A DNA stretch of 63,826 nucleotides from NCBI GenBank assembly GCA_947446025.1, contig CANFEY010000021.1:1-63826 (forward strand). Direction: 5' to 3'. Below, piece after piece: positions 27,222 to 36,229 of the stretch; the first letter of the stretch is position 1, and each line of letters opens with the position of its first letter. This stretch comes from Bryobacterales bacterium (GTDB lineage Bacteria > Acidobacteriota > Terriglobia > Bryobacterales > Bryobacteraceae). The position numbers and the translations under genes are program-made. The notes below the pieces were generated by a model. The model was not told the origin of the DNA. It saw nothing but the letters and a program-made list of their open reading frames with translations, and made no database searches.

Positions 27222-29225
27222 ATGGCTGCTATGGGGTATTCAAAGACTCTGGCGCTGCTAGCCCTGGCATTGCCGCTTGCCGGGGAAGACAAAGATCTGA
27301 CGTCTCTCAGCCTGGAGGACTTTCTGAGAGTGGAGGTCGTGTCCGTTCGCAAAAGCCAGCAGAAGCTGTCGCGGACGCCGGCGGCGGTGTTCGTGATCAC
27401 CCAGAATGACATTCAACGCAGCGGGGCCACCAGTCTGCCGGAGGCGCTACGGATGGCTCCGGGCATTCACGTGGCGCGGCTGAACGGCAACGTGTGGGCC
27501 ATCGGGATGCGCGGCTTCAACGCGTTCACCAGCAACCAGCTGCTGGTGATGATCGACGGGCGGACGATTTACAACCCGGTGATGTCGGGCGTGTTGTGGA
27601 GCCACCAGATGGTGATGCTGGAAGACATCGAGCGGATCGAGGTGATCCGCGGTCCCGGAGGCGCGGTGTGGGGCGCGAACGCGGTAAGCGGGGTGATCAA
27701 CGTGATCACCAAGAAGGCTTCGGCGACGCAGGGCGGCTTGGTGGCGGCCTCGGGCGGTTCAATGGACCCGGGGCGTTCGAGCGCGCGGTATGGCGGCAAA
27801 CTCGGCGGGAGCATCAGCTGGCGGACCTGGTTTCATCAGGAGACCAACGGACAAGCCGTGACACCTGGAGTGCAGCGGTTGAACCCCTGGAACACGCAGC
27901 GCGCCGGCGCGCGGATGGAGTGGTCGCGCGGGGAGTCTGATCAGGTAACGGTGCAGGGGGAAGGCACTGCGCTACAGGCCGACACAAACGTATACCACTA
28001 TCCCAGGCCGCTGTCGATTGAGATTGGCAAGGCTCAGGCGGGCGGCAAAGCCGGCTTTCTGCTGGCGCAGTGGACGCACCCCAACCGGCGCGGAGATCAG
28101 ACCAAGCTACAGGTGTTCGAAGATTTGCAGCAGATGAACACGGGACTGATTCCGTTGGGAGTGCGGACGTTTGATGTGGATTTGCAACATAGTGTGGCCC
28201 TGCGGCACGGGCACAACCTTCTATTCGGCGGCGGATTCCGGGCAAGCCGGATGACCACGGTGGGGACGCGCGATCTTTCCTTTGACCCGGCCAACCGGAC
28301 CTACACCATTGCCAATGCGTTCGTGCAGGATGACTGGCAGCTTTCGCCGGACCGGTTGGTGCTGACCGTGGGCGGCAAGCTGGAGCGCTACACCTTGGCC
28401 GAGGCTGCGTTTCAGCCCAGCGCGCGGCTTATGTGGACGCCCACCACGCGGCAAGGCTACTGGGCCGCGATGTCCCGCGCGGTGCGCGTGCCATCGCATG
28501 TGGACTATGCGGTGCGCTTCCCGATCGGTGCCTCGGAAGGGAATCTGTTGCCCATCCCTCTACTGATCAGCGGCAGCAACCAGGTAAAGCCGGAGCGGTT
28601 GCGGGCCCTCGAAGTGGGATTCCGCTGGCAACTGTGGAAGCGGGCGGCAGTGGAGGTCAGCGGCTTTCAAAATTCCTTCCGCGGGCTGAGCGCCTATCAG
28701 GCCGCCTTTGCCTTGAATCCGCAGAACATCGTGGGGGCGCTGCTGCAAGGCGCAACGGCCATCCCGGCCAGGCAGGTGAACGGCCGGGATGCCACCATCC
28801 GGGGAGCCGAGCTATCGGTGCATCTGGATGTAACCCGCGGTTGGCGGCTGGTGGGTGCCTATAGCACCGCTACCCAGGGGCAGCGGTTGCGGCCCGGTTT
28901 TCCGCCCGAAACCACCTTGACCGTGGACGCCTACTATCCCGGACACATGGCGCAACTGCGTTCTTCCTGGGATTTAGGTCGAAGGTGGTTATTGGACGCC
29001 GAAGTCTACCGTACAGGCACGCTGCGGAATTTCGGCGAGAAGGGGATGCCCGCCTGGACCGGCACCGATGTGCGCCTCGAACGCAAGCTGGGCGAGCGCG
29101 CTAGCGTCTACGTGAATGGCCAAAATCTACTGCACCGCCGTCACGCCGAGTTCACCAGCGATCTGTTCTACGCGGCGGGCAACATCGGACGCAGCATCTC
29201 AGTGGGTTTGCGATGGGAGCAGTAG
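27222..29225 (+). CDS. TonB-dependent receptor of the receptor-YfiR-kinase operon
   Basis: About 667 aa; two in-frame ATGs (27222, 27231) both give a signal peptide (YSKTLALLALALPLAGE). A TonB-box-like region is followed by a canonical plug domain (about 50-170): VFVITQNDIQRSGATSLPEA, WAIGMRGFNAFTSNQLLVMI, IERIEVIRGPGGAVWGANAV, INVITKKA. The rest is a 22-strand-type barrel ending RSISVGLRWEQ with a terminal aromatic region. There is no carboxypeptidase-like N-terminal domain, unlike the Oar-type receptors elsewhere in the window. The last 13 bp overlap the YfiR gene, so both are translated from one message. Confidence 0.92.
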   Translation: MAAMGYSKTLALLALALPLAGEDKDLTSLSLEDFLRVEVVSVRKSQQKLSRTPAAVFVITQNDIQRSGATSLPEALRMAPGIHVARLNGNVWAIGMRGFNAFTSNQLLVMIDGRTIYNPVMSGVLWSHQMVMLEDIERIEVIRGPGGAVWGANAVSGVINVITKKASATQGGLVAASGGSMDPGRSSARYGGKLGGSISWRTWFHQETNGQAVTPGVQRLNPWNTQRAGARMEWSRGESDQVTVQGEGTALQADTNVYHYPRPLSIEIGKAQAGGKAGFLLAQWTHPNRRGDQTKLQVFEDLQQMNTGLIPLGVRTFDVDLQHSVALRHGHNLLFGGGFRASRMTTVGTRDLSFDPANRTYTIANAFVQDDWQLSPDRLVLTVGGKLERYTLAEAAFQPSARLMWTPTTRQGYWAAMSRAVRVPSHVDYAVRFPIGASEGNLLPIPLLISGSNQVKPERLRALEVGFRWQLWKRAAVEVSGFQNSFRGLSAYQAAFALNPQNIVGALLQGATAIPARQVNGRDATIRGAELSVHLDVTRGWRLVGAYSTATQGQRLRPGFPPETTLTVDAYYPGHMAQLRSSWDLGRRWLLDAEVYRTGTLRNFGEKGMPAWTGTDVRLERKLGERASVYVNGQNLLHRRHAEFTSDLFYAAGNIGRSISVGLRWEQ

Positions 29226-29776
29226 ACCGCTGTCACCGGACGCTGGCACGGGCGGCACTGGCGATCTGGCTGTTCGTCCCGTTCGCGTTGCCTGCGCGAA
29301 AAACCGTACACTCCGCCACCGACGAGCAGGTCCGGGCGGCGTTCTTCTACCAATTGGCGCAGTTCGTCACTTGGCCGGAGCAGAAGGACCGCGCGCCCAT
29401 CCAATTCTGCGTGCTCGGCAACGACGGATTCGCAGACATGCTGGATGCGGTCCTCAAAGGAAAAACCATCCGCGAGCATGCGCTCACCGTGCGCAAGGCC
29501 GCGAACCTGGATCAATTCAGCGGCTGCCACATAGCTTTTCTGGCGCTGGGAAAACGCAAACAACTGCAGGACGCTCTGGCCCGCTGGGGCTACACGCAAA
29601 TGCTGCTGGTGGGGGAGGCGGAAGGCTTCACCGAAATGGGCGGCATGGTGAATCTCAAGATCGACGATGGGCGCGTCAGCATTGAGATCAACCTGAACGC
29701 GGCTCGCAAGGCGGGGCTGGATATCCGCTCGCAACTCCTGCAGGTGGCCCGTATCGTACCCGGAGTCAAGCCGTGA
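29213..29776 (+). CDS. YfiR family periplasmic regulator
   Basis: 187 aa with a signal peptide (about 1-27). The YfiR/DUF4154 pattern is clear: VRAAFFYQLAQFVTWPEQ (about 40-57), IQFCVLGNDGFADMLDAVLK, CHIAFLALGKRKQLQDAL, MLLVGEAEGFTEMGGMVNLK, ISIEINLNAARKAGLDIRSQ. YfiR is a periplasmic protein that in Pseudomonas represses the CHASE8-containing diguanylate cyclase YfiN. Here the CHASE8 partner is the hybrid kinase encoded next, overlapping by 4 bp (GTGA). It probably modulates that kinase in response to the upstream receptor or to redox or envelope state. Confidence 0.93.
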   Translation: MGAVDRCHRTLARAALAIWLFVPFALPARKTVHSATDEQVRAAFFYQLAQFVTWPEQKDRAPIQFCVLGNDGFADMLDAVLKGKTIREHALTVRKAANLDQFSGCHIAFLALGKRKQLQDALARWGYTQMLLVGEAEGFTEMGGMVNLKIDDGRVSIEINLNAARKAGLDIRSQLLQVARIVPGVKP

Positions 29777-31719
29777 CCTTGTTCAACCATTTGCGGATGA
29801 ACAGCAAGATCGTGGCCCTAGTGCTGCTGACGAATCTGGCCACGTTGACCTTATCGGCGGGAGCCTTCGTCGTCTTGGAATACCGGCAGGCCGAGACCGA
29901 TCTAGCCAACGAACTCCGCGCAGTAGCGCAGACCATCGCCAATTCGTCCACGGCGGCGCTGAGCTTTCGAGACCACCGGACGGCGCAGGAAAATTTGGAC
30001 TCGCTACGCGGAGATGCCCGCGTGGTGGGAGCCGCCGTCTATGACCGTGAGGGATCCATTGCGGCCACGTTTCGGCACGGGGTTGAAGTAGATCGCCCCC
30101 GTGAGCTACAGACCGGGGACACCTACGGCGAGGACACCCTCTTCGTGGTAGAGGAAATTGTCCTGGATGGCGAGGTCCTGGGCCACATTGTCGTGCAGGC
30201 CAACATGGATCAGTTGCGCGAGCGGCTGTGGCGCTACGCTGTGATTGCGGGACTGGTGCTGGTGGTTTCGCTCGGCGTAGGCGCCGTGTTGTCGCGCAAG
30301 CTGGCGGCCATCCTGATCCGGCCCATCACTTTGCTGACCGAGGCGGCACGCCAGGTAACCGAACAGGCCAGCTACGAGGTTTGCCTGCCCAAAGCAGGCA
30401 ATGACGAAGTAGGCGAGCTCACCGAGTGCTTCAACGGCATGCTGGTGACCATCCGTGACCGTGACCGGCAGCTGAACGACCATCGGGAACATCTGGAGGA
30501 CAAAGTCCGGCAACGCACCGGAGACCTCGAAATCGCACGCGCCAAGGCGGAAGAGTCCGCGCGCTTGAAGAGTGAGTTTCTGGCCAACATGAGCCATGAA
30601 ATCCGCACCCCCTTAAACGGCATGATGGGGATGACGGCCCTGGCGCTCGAAACCAGCCTCCCGCCGGAGACGCGCGATTACCTGGAAACCGCCAACACCT
30701 CCGCGGAGAGTCTGCTGGCGTTGATCAATGACATTCTGGACTTCTCCAAGATTGACGCGGGCAAGCTCGTGATGGAGTGGATCCCCTGCCCTCTGCCAGA
30801 GCTGATGGAGCGCTTGGTCAAGACCTTTGCACTGGCGGCGCGGACTAAGGGCCTGGAGCTGCGTTGCAACTTGGATCCCGGCCTGCCACCAGCAGTCATT
30901 GTCGACCCCACACGACTGCAACAGGTGCTGTCCAACCTTATCAACAATGCGCTCAAGTTCACCGCGAGCGGCAGCGTCTCGCTGACGGTGGAGCAGCGTG
31001 GCATCGATGCCGGCCAGGCGCGCATCCGCTTCTCCGTCACCGACACAGGCATCGGCATCCGCGAGGAACACCAGGCGCGCATCTTCGATTCCTTCACGCA
31101 AGCCGACGGCTCCACCACCCGCAAGTTCGGCGGCACCGGTCTGGGGCTTTCAATTGCCAGCAACCTGGTAGCTCTCATGGGCGGCTCGCTGCAACTGGAA
31201 AGTGAACCCGGCAGTGGCAGCACGTTCCACTTTGAGCTGCCTCTGCGTCTGGCCGAAGCGCCGCCACTCTCACCCTTAAGTGCTCTGGGAGCCGCCATCG
31301 GCGTGGAACAGACGCGCAGATTGCGCGTTCTGGTAGCGGAAGACAACCTGGTCAAGCAACGCCTGGCCTCCCGCCTGCTCGAAAAAATGGGCCACGAACC
31401 CGTCATTGCCGAGAACGGGCAGCAGGCGCTCGATGCGCTGTGGCACCCCGCCTGCCCTGGCTTCGATCTCATCCTGATGGACTCCCAAATGCCGGAAGTG
31501 GACGGCTTCGAGGCCGCGTGCCGCATCCGCGCTAAGGAACGGGAAACAGGTGGGCACCTTCCCATCATTGGCCTCACCGCCCACGCTCTCAAAGGCGACC
31601 GCGAGCGTTGCCTCGAAGCCGGAATGGACGACTATCTACCCAAGCCGGTCGACCCGCGGCTTCTCGCCGAAAAGCTGGCCGCGGTGGCGCTGCGCACCAA
31701 GCATTTGACCCCAGCTTAA
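29773..31719 (+). CDS. Hybrid sensor histidine kinase with CHASE8 sensor
   Basis: 648 aa from a GTG at 29773. Membrane helix 13-35, periplasmic CHASE8 domain about 36-150 (AQTIANSSTAALSFRDHRTA), second helix 156-174, HAMP about 176-230, coiled coil, HisKA with phospho-acceptor H275 in NMSHEIRTPLNG, HATPase (NLINNALKFT, DTGIGIREE, FGGTGLGLSI) and a C-terminal receiver (LVAEDN, phosphorylation site in LILMDSQMP near 565, LTAHALKG, PKPVD). The receiver probably relays to an unlinked phosphotransfer protein. CHASE8 next to YfiR mirrors the YfiN/YfiR pair, with a kinase replacing the cyclase. Confidence 0.94.
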   Translation: MTLFNHLRMNSKIVALVLLTNLATLTLSAGAFVVLEYRQAETDLANELRAVAQTIANSSTAALSFRDHRTAQENLDSLRGDARVVGAAVYDREGSIAATFRHGVEVDRPRELQTGDTYGEDTLFVVEEIVLDGEVLGHIVVQANMDQLRERLWRYAVIAGLVLVVSLGVGAVLSRKLAAILIRPITLLTEAARQVTEQASYEVCLPKAGNDEVGELTECFNGMLVTIRDRDRQLNDHREHLEDKVRQRTGDLEIARAKAEESARLKSEFLANMSHEIRTPLNGMMGMTALALETSLPPETRDYLETANTSAESLLALINDILDFSKIDAGKLVMEWIPCPLPELMERLVKTFALAARTKGLELRCNLDPGLPPAVIVDPTRLQQVLSNLINNALKFTASGSVSLTVEQRGIDAGQARIRFSVTDTGIGIREEHQARIFDSFTQADGSTTRKFGGTGLGLSIASNLVALMGGSLQLESEPGSGSTFHFELPLRLAEAPPLSPLSALGAAIGVEQTRRLRVLVAEDNLVKQRLASRLLEKMGHEPVIAENGQQALDALWHPACPGFDLILMDSQMPEVDGFEAACRIRAKERETGGHLPIIGLTAHALKGDRERCLEAGMDDYLPKPVDPRLLAEKLAAVALRTKHLTPA

Positions 31720-31746
31720 GCAAACATCGGCTATAGTGGAGGGATC

Positions 31747-32325
31747 ATGCTACATCCCAAAACTACTCTAGCCTTGGCCCTCGCGGTGGCCGGCATCGCT
31801 TCCGCTCAAGCTCCCGCGCCTGCCGCGCCGGTCAGCACCGCCGTCGCCAACCCGACCTACGTTTCCATTCCCATGGAGATCACCGTCAACCGCCCCGCCG
31901 CCGAAGTGTGGAAGCGCGTAGGCAAGTACTGTGACATCGGCGAATGGCTGCAGGTTGCTTGCACCATCACCGCCGGCAAAGATGGCGAATTCGGCGCTGT
32001 ACGCTCCATTGGCCGCGAGATCCTGGTGGGCAAGACCGAGCTCTCTTACACCTACACGCAGCCGGTACAGGAAGGCCGGGCGTACATCATGTACCACGGC
32101 ACCTTGGAAGCTCGGCCCCTCACCGCCACCACCTCCAAGCTGGTCTACACCTTGGTCTACGACAACTCCACTCTGGCCGACGACGCAGCCCGCGAACGCG
32201 ACCTCACGCAACGCCGCACCACCTTCGAGCGTGCGCTGAACAATATGAAGATCCTGTCGGAAGGCGGCACCCTGCCTCCTCCAGCAACCAAGGGCGGCGG
32301 CAAGGGCGGAGCGCCCAAACAGTAG
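31747..32325 (+). CDS. Secreted SRPBCC (START-like) family protein
   Basis: 192 aa with GGAGGG just before the ATG and a TATAGT box at 31732. Signal peptide 1-20, Ala/Pro linker, then a START-like fold: ITVNRPAAEVWKRVGKYCDI (about 50-69), FGAVRSIGREILVGKTELSY, AYIMYHGTLEARPL, KLVYTLVYD, and a C-terminal helix RRTTFERALNNMKIL. Such folds bind hydrophobic ligands; secretion is unusual. The tail is Gly/Lys-rich (TKGGGKGGAPK). Followed after 13 bp by the sugar dehydrogenase gene. Confidence 0.85.
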   Translation: MLHPKTTLALALAVAGIASAQAPAPAAPVSTAVANPTYVSIPMEITVNRPAAEVWKRVGKYCDIGEWLQVACTITAGKDGEFGAVRSIGREILVGKTELSYTYTQPVQEGRAYIMYHGTLEARPLTATTSKLVYTLVYDNSTLADDAARERDLTQRRTTFERALNNMKILSEGGTLPPPATKGGGKGGAPKQ

Positions 32326-32338
32326 TTAAGGACCCACC

Positions 32339-33646
32339 ATGAAACAACGAATTTTGATTCTGGCCGGCGCGGCCGCCATCGCCACGGCATTGATCGCGCA
32401 ACCCCCGGCAGGCGCTCCTCCCGGCGGCGTCCCCAAGGGTGGCGGTAAAGGCGGAGGCAAAGGCCCCGGTCGCGGCGCTCCGGCCTACCGCCTGGAAAAA
32501 GGCCTCCCCGTCGACACGCGCGCGCCTTTGAAGACAGACGATCATGACGTGGTCAAGGGCCAAAGCCACGCTCCTTACGAGCCAACCCCCGCGCCCGTCG
32601 TCACCGTCCTCACCGACAAGCTGAACACCCCCTGGGGCATGGCGTTCCTGCCCGACGGCAAGATTCTGATCACCGAGAAGCCCGGGGCCATGCGCACATT
32701 GGCGAAAGACGGCACGCTGTCTGAGCCGCTGAAGGGCGTCCCCGCCGTGCATTACGCGGGCCAGACCGGCTTGCTCGACATCGCGCTCGACAAAAACTTC
32801 GCGCAGAACCGCCGGATCTTCTTCGCCTACGCCGAACCTGTGGGCGAAACCGATAGCCACATCGTGGTGGCCAGCGCGACCCTCAACGCAGCGGCCAGCG
32901 AGATCACCGGCTCAAAGGTCATCTTCGGTTCCGGACCCGCACTCAATAAGCGTACGTTTTCAGCCCAGCAAGGCGGCCGCATCGCCGTTGACCGCGACGG
33001 CAACCTCTTCGTTAGCATTGGCGACCGTTCCGGCACACCTCCGCACGACTACGCGCAGAAGCTGGACAACACCCTGGGCAAGATGATCCACATTACGCCC
33101 GACGGCAAGCCCGCGCCCAACAATCCTTACCTGAACCGCGCCGACGCCAAACCCGAAATCTGGTCCTCCGGCCACCGCAACCCGCAGGGCCTGACCATTC
33201 ATCCCGAAACCGGAGAGCTGTGGAACGTCGAACACGGCCCCAACGGCGGCGATGAACTCAATCAACCCGAAAAGGGCAAGAACTACGGTTGGCCCGTGAT
33301 CGTTCACGGTATCGACTACAACGGCCAGCCCATCAACGAAGGCATCGTCGAAAAGGCCGGCTTGGAACAGCCCCTTTACTACTGGGACCCCGTGATGGCC
33401 CCCTCAGGCCTGGCGTTCTACACCGGCACGCAGTTCCCGCAATGGAAGAACAGCGTGCTCATCGGTGGCCTGGGCGGCCAGATGTTGAACCGCCTGCGCC
33501 TCGACGGCAAGAAGGTGGTGGCCGAAGAGCCCATTCTAACCGGCGACGGCCGCACCCGCCTCCGCGACGTGCGCATGGGCCCCGATGGCATGGTCTACGT
33601 GCTCACCGAAGCAAATTCGCTGTTGAAGCTCACTCCGAAGCCGTAA
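32339..33646 (+). CDS. PQQ-type sugar dehydrogenase (glucose/sorbosone dehydrogenase family)
   Basis: 435 aa. Signal peptide 1-20, a Gly/Lys-rich linker (about 30-45), then the six-bladed propeller of soluble glucose dehydrogenase type: LNTPWGMAFLPDGKILITEK, GQTGLLDIALDKNF, GGRIAVDRDGNLFVSIGDRS, SSGHRNPQGLTIHPETGELW, EHGPNGGDELNQPEKGKNYG, WDPVMAPSGLAFYTG. GHRNPQG and EHGPNGGDE are the cofactor and calcium-site motifs of the family. The expected role is periplasmic oxidation of aldoses; PQQ and substrate are inferred. Likely co-transcribed with the SRPBCC gene. Confidence 0.92.
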   Translation: MKQRILILAGAAAIATALIAQPPAGAPPGGVPKGGGKGGGKGPGRGAPAYRLEKGLPVDTRAPLKTDDHDVVKGQSHAPYEPTPAPVVTVLTDKLNTPWGMAFLPDGKILITEKPGAMRTLAKDGTLSEPLKGVPAVHYAGQTGLLDIALDKNFAQNRRIFFAYAEPVGETDSHIVVASATLNAAASEITGSKVIFGSGPALNKRTFSAQQGGRIAVDRDGNLFVSIGDRSGTPPHDYAQKLDNTLGKMIHITPDGKPAPNNPYLNRADAKPEIWSSGHRNPQGLTIHPETGELWNVEHGPNGGDELNQPEKGKNYGWPVIVHGIDYNGQPINEGIVEKAGLEQPLYYWDPVMAPSGLAFYTGTQFPQWKNSVLIGGLGGQMLNRLRLDGKKVVAEEPILTGDGRTRLRDVRMGPDGMVYVLTEANSLLKLTPKP

Positions 33647-33653
33647 CGCCGGA

Positions 33654-34922
33654 ATGGCTGAGACCACATACGAAACACGCCTAAAGAACGAGGAGAGCTT
33701 CTATAAAGAGGCTCTCCTCGTTCATGATCTGCCCGCGATTTACCACTACTGGTCAGAGAAGTATCTCCGGCCCAAGCTGAAAGCGGCGGGCTTCGCGAGT
33801 ATCTCCGCCCTCTTCACCGACCCTCTTCGCGCCGCCTGCGCGCGCCGCCAGCCAGCCCGCTTCCTCAGCATCGGCGCGGGAAACTGCGACGTCGAAATCG
33901 ACATCGCCGCCGCGCTCACCGCCGACGGCCACCACAACTTCGTCATCGATTGCCTGGACCTGAACCCCGCCATGCTGGAACGCGGCGTGCAGGCCGCGGC
34001 GGAACGTGGTCTCGCCCGCCACATCGCCCCGCTCCAAGGCGATTTCAACCACTGGACTGCCATCGCCGAATACGACGCCGTGCTCGCCAACCAAGCCCTG
34101 CACCACGTGATGAACCTGGAGGGCCTGTTCGCCGAAATCCGCCGCAGCCTGCGCCCCGACGGTTGCTTTGTCATCTCCGACATGATCGGCCGCAACGGAC
34201 ACCTGCGCTGGCCGGAAGCGCTCACTCTGATCTACGAGTTCTGGCGCACGCTCCCCGCCTCGCACCGCTTCAACTGGCAGCTGCGGCGCTATGAGGCGAT
34301 GTTTCAGGATTGGGACTGCTCCGGCGACAGCTTTGAAGGCATCCGCTCCCAGGACATTCTCCCGCTGCTGCTGGAGCAGTTTCACGTGGATCGCTTCGTG
34401 GCCTTCGGCAACCTGATTGACCCCTTCGTCGACCGCAGCTTCGGCCACAACTTCGACGTGAATGATGAATGGGACCGCGCGTTCATTGACGCCGTCCACG
34501 CGCGCGATGAACAGGGACTCGCCGACGGGACGCTGACGCCAACGCATCTCTTCGCCGTGGTGGACCTGCGCCATGGAACTCCATCCGCGCATCTGGACCC
34601 GCCCGATCCCGCGCGCTGCGTGCGCCGCGGAATCGCGGTCGACGCCGAGGCCCCGCAGGCCCCGCAGGCCGAAAACCGGCTGGAGGGAATGATCGTCGAA
34701 CTGGAGGCCGAGCGATGCAGACTAGCCGCGAGCTTACAGGCCAAGTGCCAAGAAGCCCAGTTCCTGAACGACGAACTGATCAAGCGCACCGAGTGGGCAT
34801 GGGGCATGGAGCGCGAACTCAATGAGCGCACCCGCTGGGCCATGGCGCTCGACCGCCGCATCGCGGAGCTGACCAAATCCTCCGGTTGGGCCGGACGCTT
34901 GTGGAACCGGAAGCAGTCCTAA
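33654..34922 (+). CDS. Class I SAM-dependent methyltransferase with C-terminal coiled coil
   Basis: 422 aa. Rossmann-type methyltransferase domain: motif I FLSIGAGNCDVEIDIA (about 70-85), acidic loop DCLDLNPAMLERG, AVLANQALHHVMNLEGLFAE, RRSLRPDGCFVISDMIG. From about residue 335 there is a charged coiled coil (LEGMIVELEAERCRLAASLQ and two E-L-N-E/D-E heptads). The N-terminus (VHDLPAIYHYWSEKYLRPKL) is that of a subfamily found near glycosyltransferase and surface-polysaccharide genes, but no such cluster surrounds it. Its first codons contain a 13-bp inverted repeat. The gene starts 7 bp after the sugar dehydrogenase. Confidence 0.87.
   Translation: MAETTYETRLKNEESFYKEALLVHDLPAIYHYWSEKYLRPKLKAAGFASISALFTDPLRAACARRQPARFLSIGAGNCDVEIDIAAALTADGHHNFVIDCLDLNPAMLERGVQAAAERGLARHIAPLQGDFNHWTAIAEYDAVLANQALHHVMNLEGLFAEIRRSLRPDGCFVISDMIGRNGHLRWPEALTLIYEFWRTLPASHRFNWQLRRYEAMFQDWDCSGDSFEGIRSQDILPLLLEQFHVDRFVAFGNLIDPFVDRSFGHNFDVNDEWDRAFIDAVHARDEQGLADGTLTPTHLFAVVDLRHGTPSAHLDPPDPARCVRRGIAVDAEAPQAPQAENRLEGMIVELEAERCRLAASLQAKCQEAQFLNDELIKRTEWAWGMERELNERTRWAMALDRRIAELTKSSGWAGRLWNRKQS
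33686..33723. repeat. Perfect 13-bp inverted repeat in the 5' coding region of the methyltransferase
   Basis: GAACGAGGAGAGC (33686-33698) and GCTCTCCTCGTTC (33711-33723) with a 12-base loop, starting 32 bases after the ATG. Not followed by a T run, so a simple terminator is unlikely; a translational or attenuation hairpin is possible. Confidence 0.75.
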
Positions 34923-35012
34923 GAAGCCGCTCCCTCGCGGTCTCGGTAACACACTTCATCTACTGAGCCGCGCGCGTCAGCAAGCGGTGTCTTGAAATTT
35001 CTACCACGGGCC

Positions 35013-36194
35013 CTAACTCGCCCACACCTTTAAGAAACTCTTCCCAGGCATCTGCCGAACCAACCCATTCAGCTCCAGCTCAAACAACGTCGCGATGATC
35101 TCCGAAGCCGAATGCGGCACCAGCGTCACCACCAAGTGGTCTAGCGGCACCGGCGCATCCGGCGTCAGCGCGTGAAGAATGCTCCGCCCCACCTCGGTCA
35201 TCGGACCCAGGTCTAGCGGCGCGGTCCCCTCCTGCAGGTCGAGTTCGTCGCTGAGGTGCAGCTTCTCCCTGCACTGCCGCACCAGCCACCGGCGATCCTC
35301 GGGCTTGAGCTCGGTCACCACGTCATTCCAGTCCTGCACCAGCTTCGCGCCTTGCTTGATCAGCAGGTTCGGACCCCAGCTCATTTTCGAGGTGATATTT
35401 CCCGGCACGGCGAATACCTCGCGGTTGTGCTCCGAAGCCAGCCGCGCGGTAATCGCGGAGCCCGAGTACTGCCCTCCCTCCACAATCAGCACCCCCAGGC
35501 TGATGCCGCTGATGATCCGATTGCGGATCGGGAAATTCTGAGGGTACGGAGGCGTCCCCATGGGAAAATCCGAGAGCAGCAGCCCCGACTCGGCGATCTG
35601 CCCCGCTAGCTTCCGGTTCTCCGTTGGATAGAGTTCGTCCACCCCGCATCCGAAGACCGCGATGGTGTTGCCTCCAGTCTCCAGCACGGCCTTGTGCGCC
35701 GAGGTGTCAATGCCCCGCGCCATGCCGCTGGAAATCGTCAGTCCGGCGTCAGCCAGGTCCTTGGACAGCCGCGCCGCAGCGGAATTTCCGTACGCCGTAG
35801 GCCTCCGGGTCCCCACCACCGCCAGCGCCAGCGTGTCCAAAAGCTCGACCCTCCCCCGCCCAAAAAGCACTGGAGGCGGATCGTATATCTCCTTTAAACG
35901 CTGCGGGTAATGCTGACTTGTGTAAGGAATCACTACAGCGCCCGCTTCGCCGACCTTCTGCTGCTGGGTGACCGCATCCTCAAAGGCGCAGCCGCTGGAA
36001 ATGTTGCGGGCCAGCCCTGCCGAAGTTCCCGCAGCCTCCAGCTCCGATTTCGACGCGCGGAAGATCGCCTGCGGCGTGCGGAAACGTTCGATCAGGCTGA
36101 TGGCGGTCTTCGACCCCAGCCCCGGCGTCATGCGCAGGGCGAGCCAATGCAGTTCTTCGTCAGGGGAAAGCGCAATCGCGCTGGCGGCAGGCAT
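35013..36194 (-). CDS. dprA: DNA-processing protein DprA
   Basis: 393 aa from the second of two adjacent ATGs. An N-terminal SAM/HhH-like region (LHWLALRMTPGLGSKTAISL) is followed by the Rossmann-fold DprA domain: LAVVGTRRPTAYG, GLTISSGMARGIDTSAHKAV, TIAVFGCGVDELYP, FPIRNRIISGIS, VVEA-type VLIVEGGQYSGSAITARLAS, and a C-terminal winged helix (IIATLFELELNGLVRQMPGK). It loads RecA on incoming single-stranded DNA during natural transformation. Complete by length. No other competence genes are in the window. Confidence 0.96.
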   Translation of the reverse strand: MPAASAIALSPDEELHWLALRMTPGLGSKTAISLIERFRTPQAIFRASKSELEAAGTSAGLARNISSGCAFEDAVTQQQKVGEAGAVVIPYTSQHYPQRLKEIYDPPPVLFGRGRVELLDTLALAVVGTRRPTAYGNSAAARLSKDLADAGLTISSGMARGIDTSAHKAVLETGGNTIAVFGCGVDELYPTENRKLAGQIAESGLLLSDFPMGTPPYPQNFPIRNRIISGISLGVLIVEGGQYSGSAITARLASEHNREVFAVPGNITSKMSWGPNLLIKQGAKLVQDWNDVVTELKPEDRRWLVRQCREKLHLSDELDLQEGTAPLDLGPMTEVGRSILHALTPDAPVPLDHLVVTLVPHSASEIIATLFELELNGLVRQMPGKSFLKVWAS

Positions 36195-36229
36195 CACATA
36201 AAGATGGTGCGGCCAGGGGGCAGAAATTC

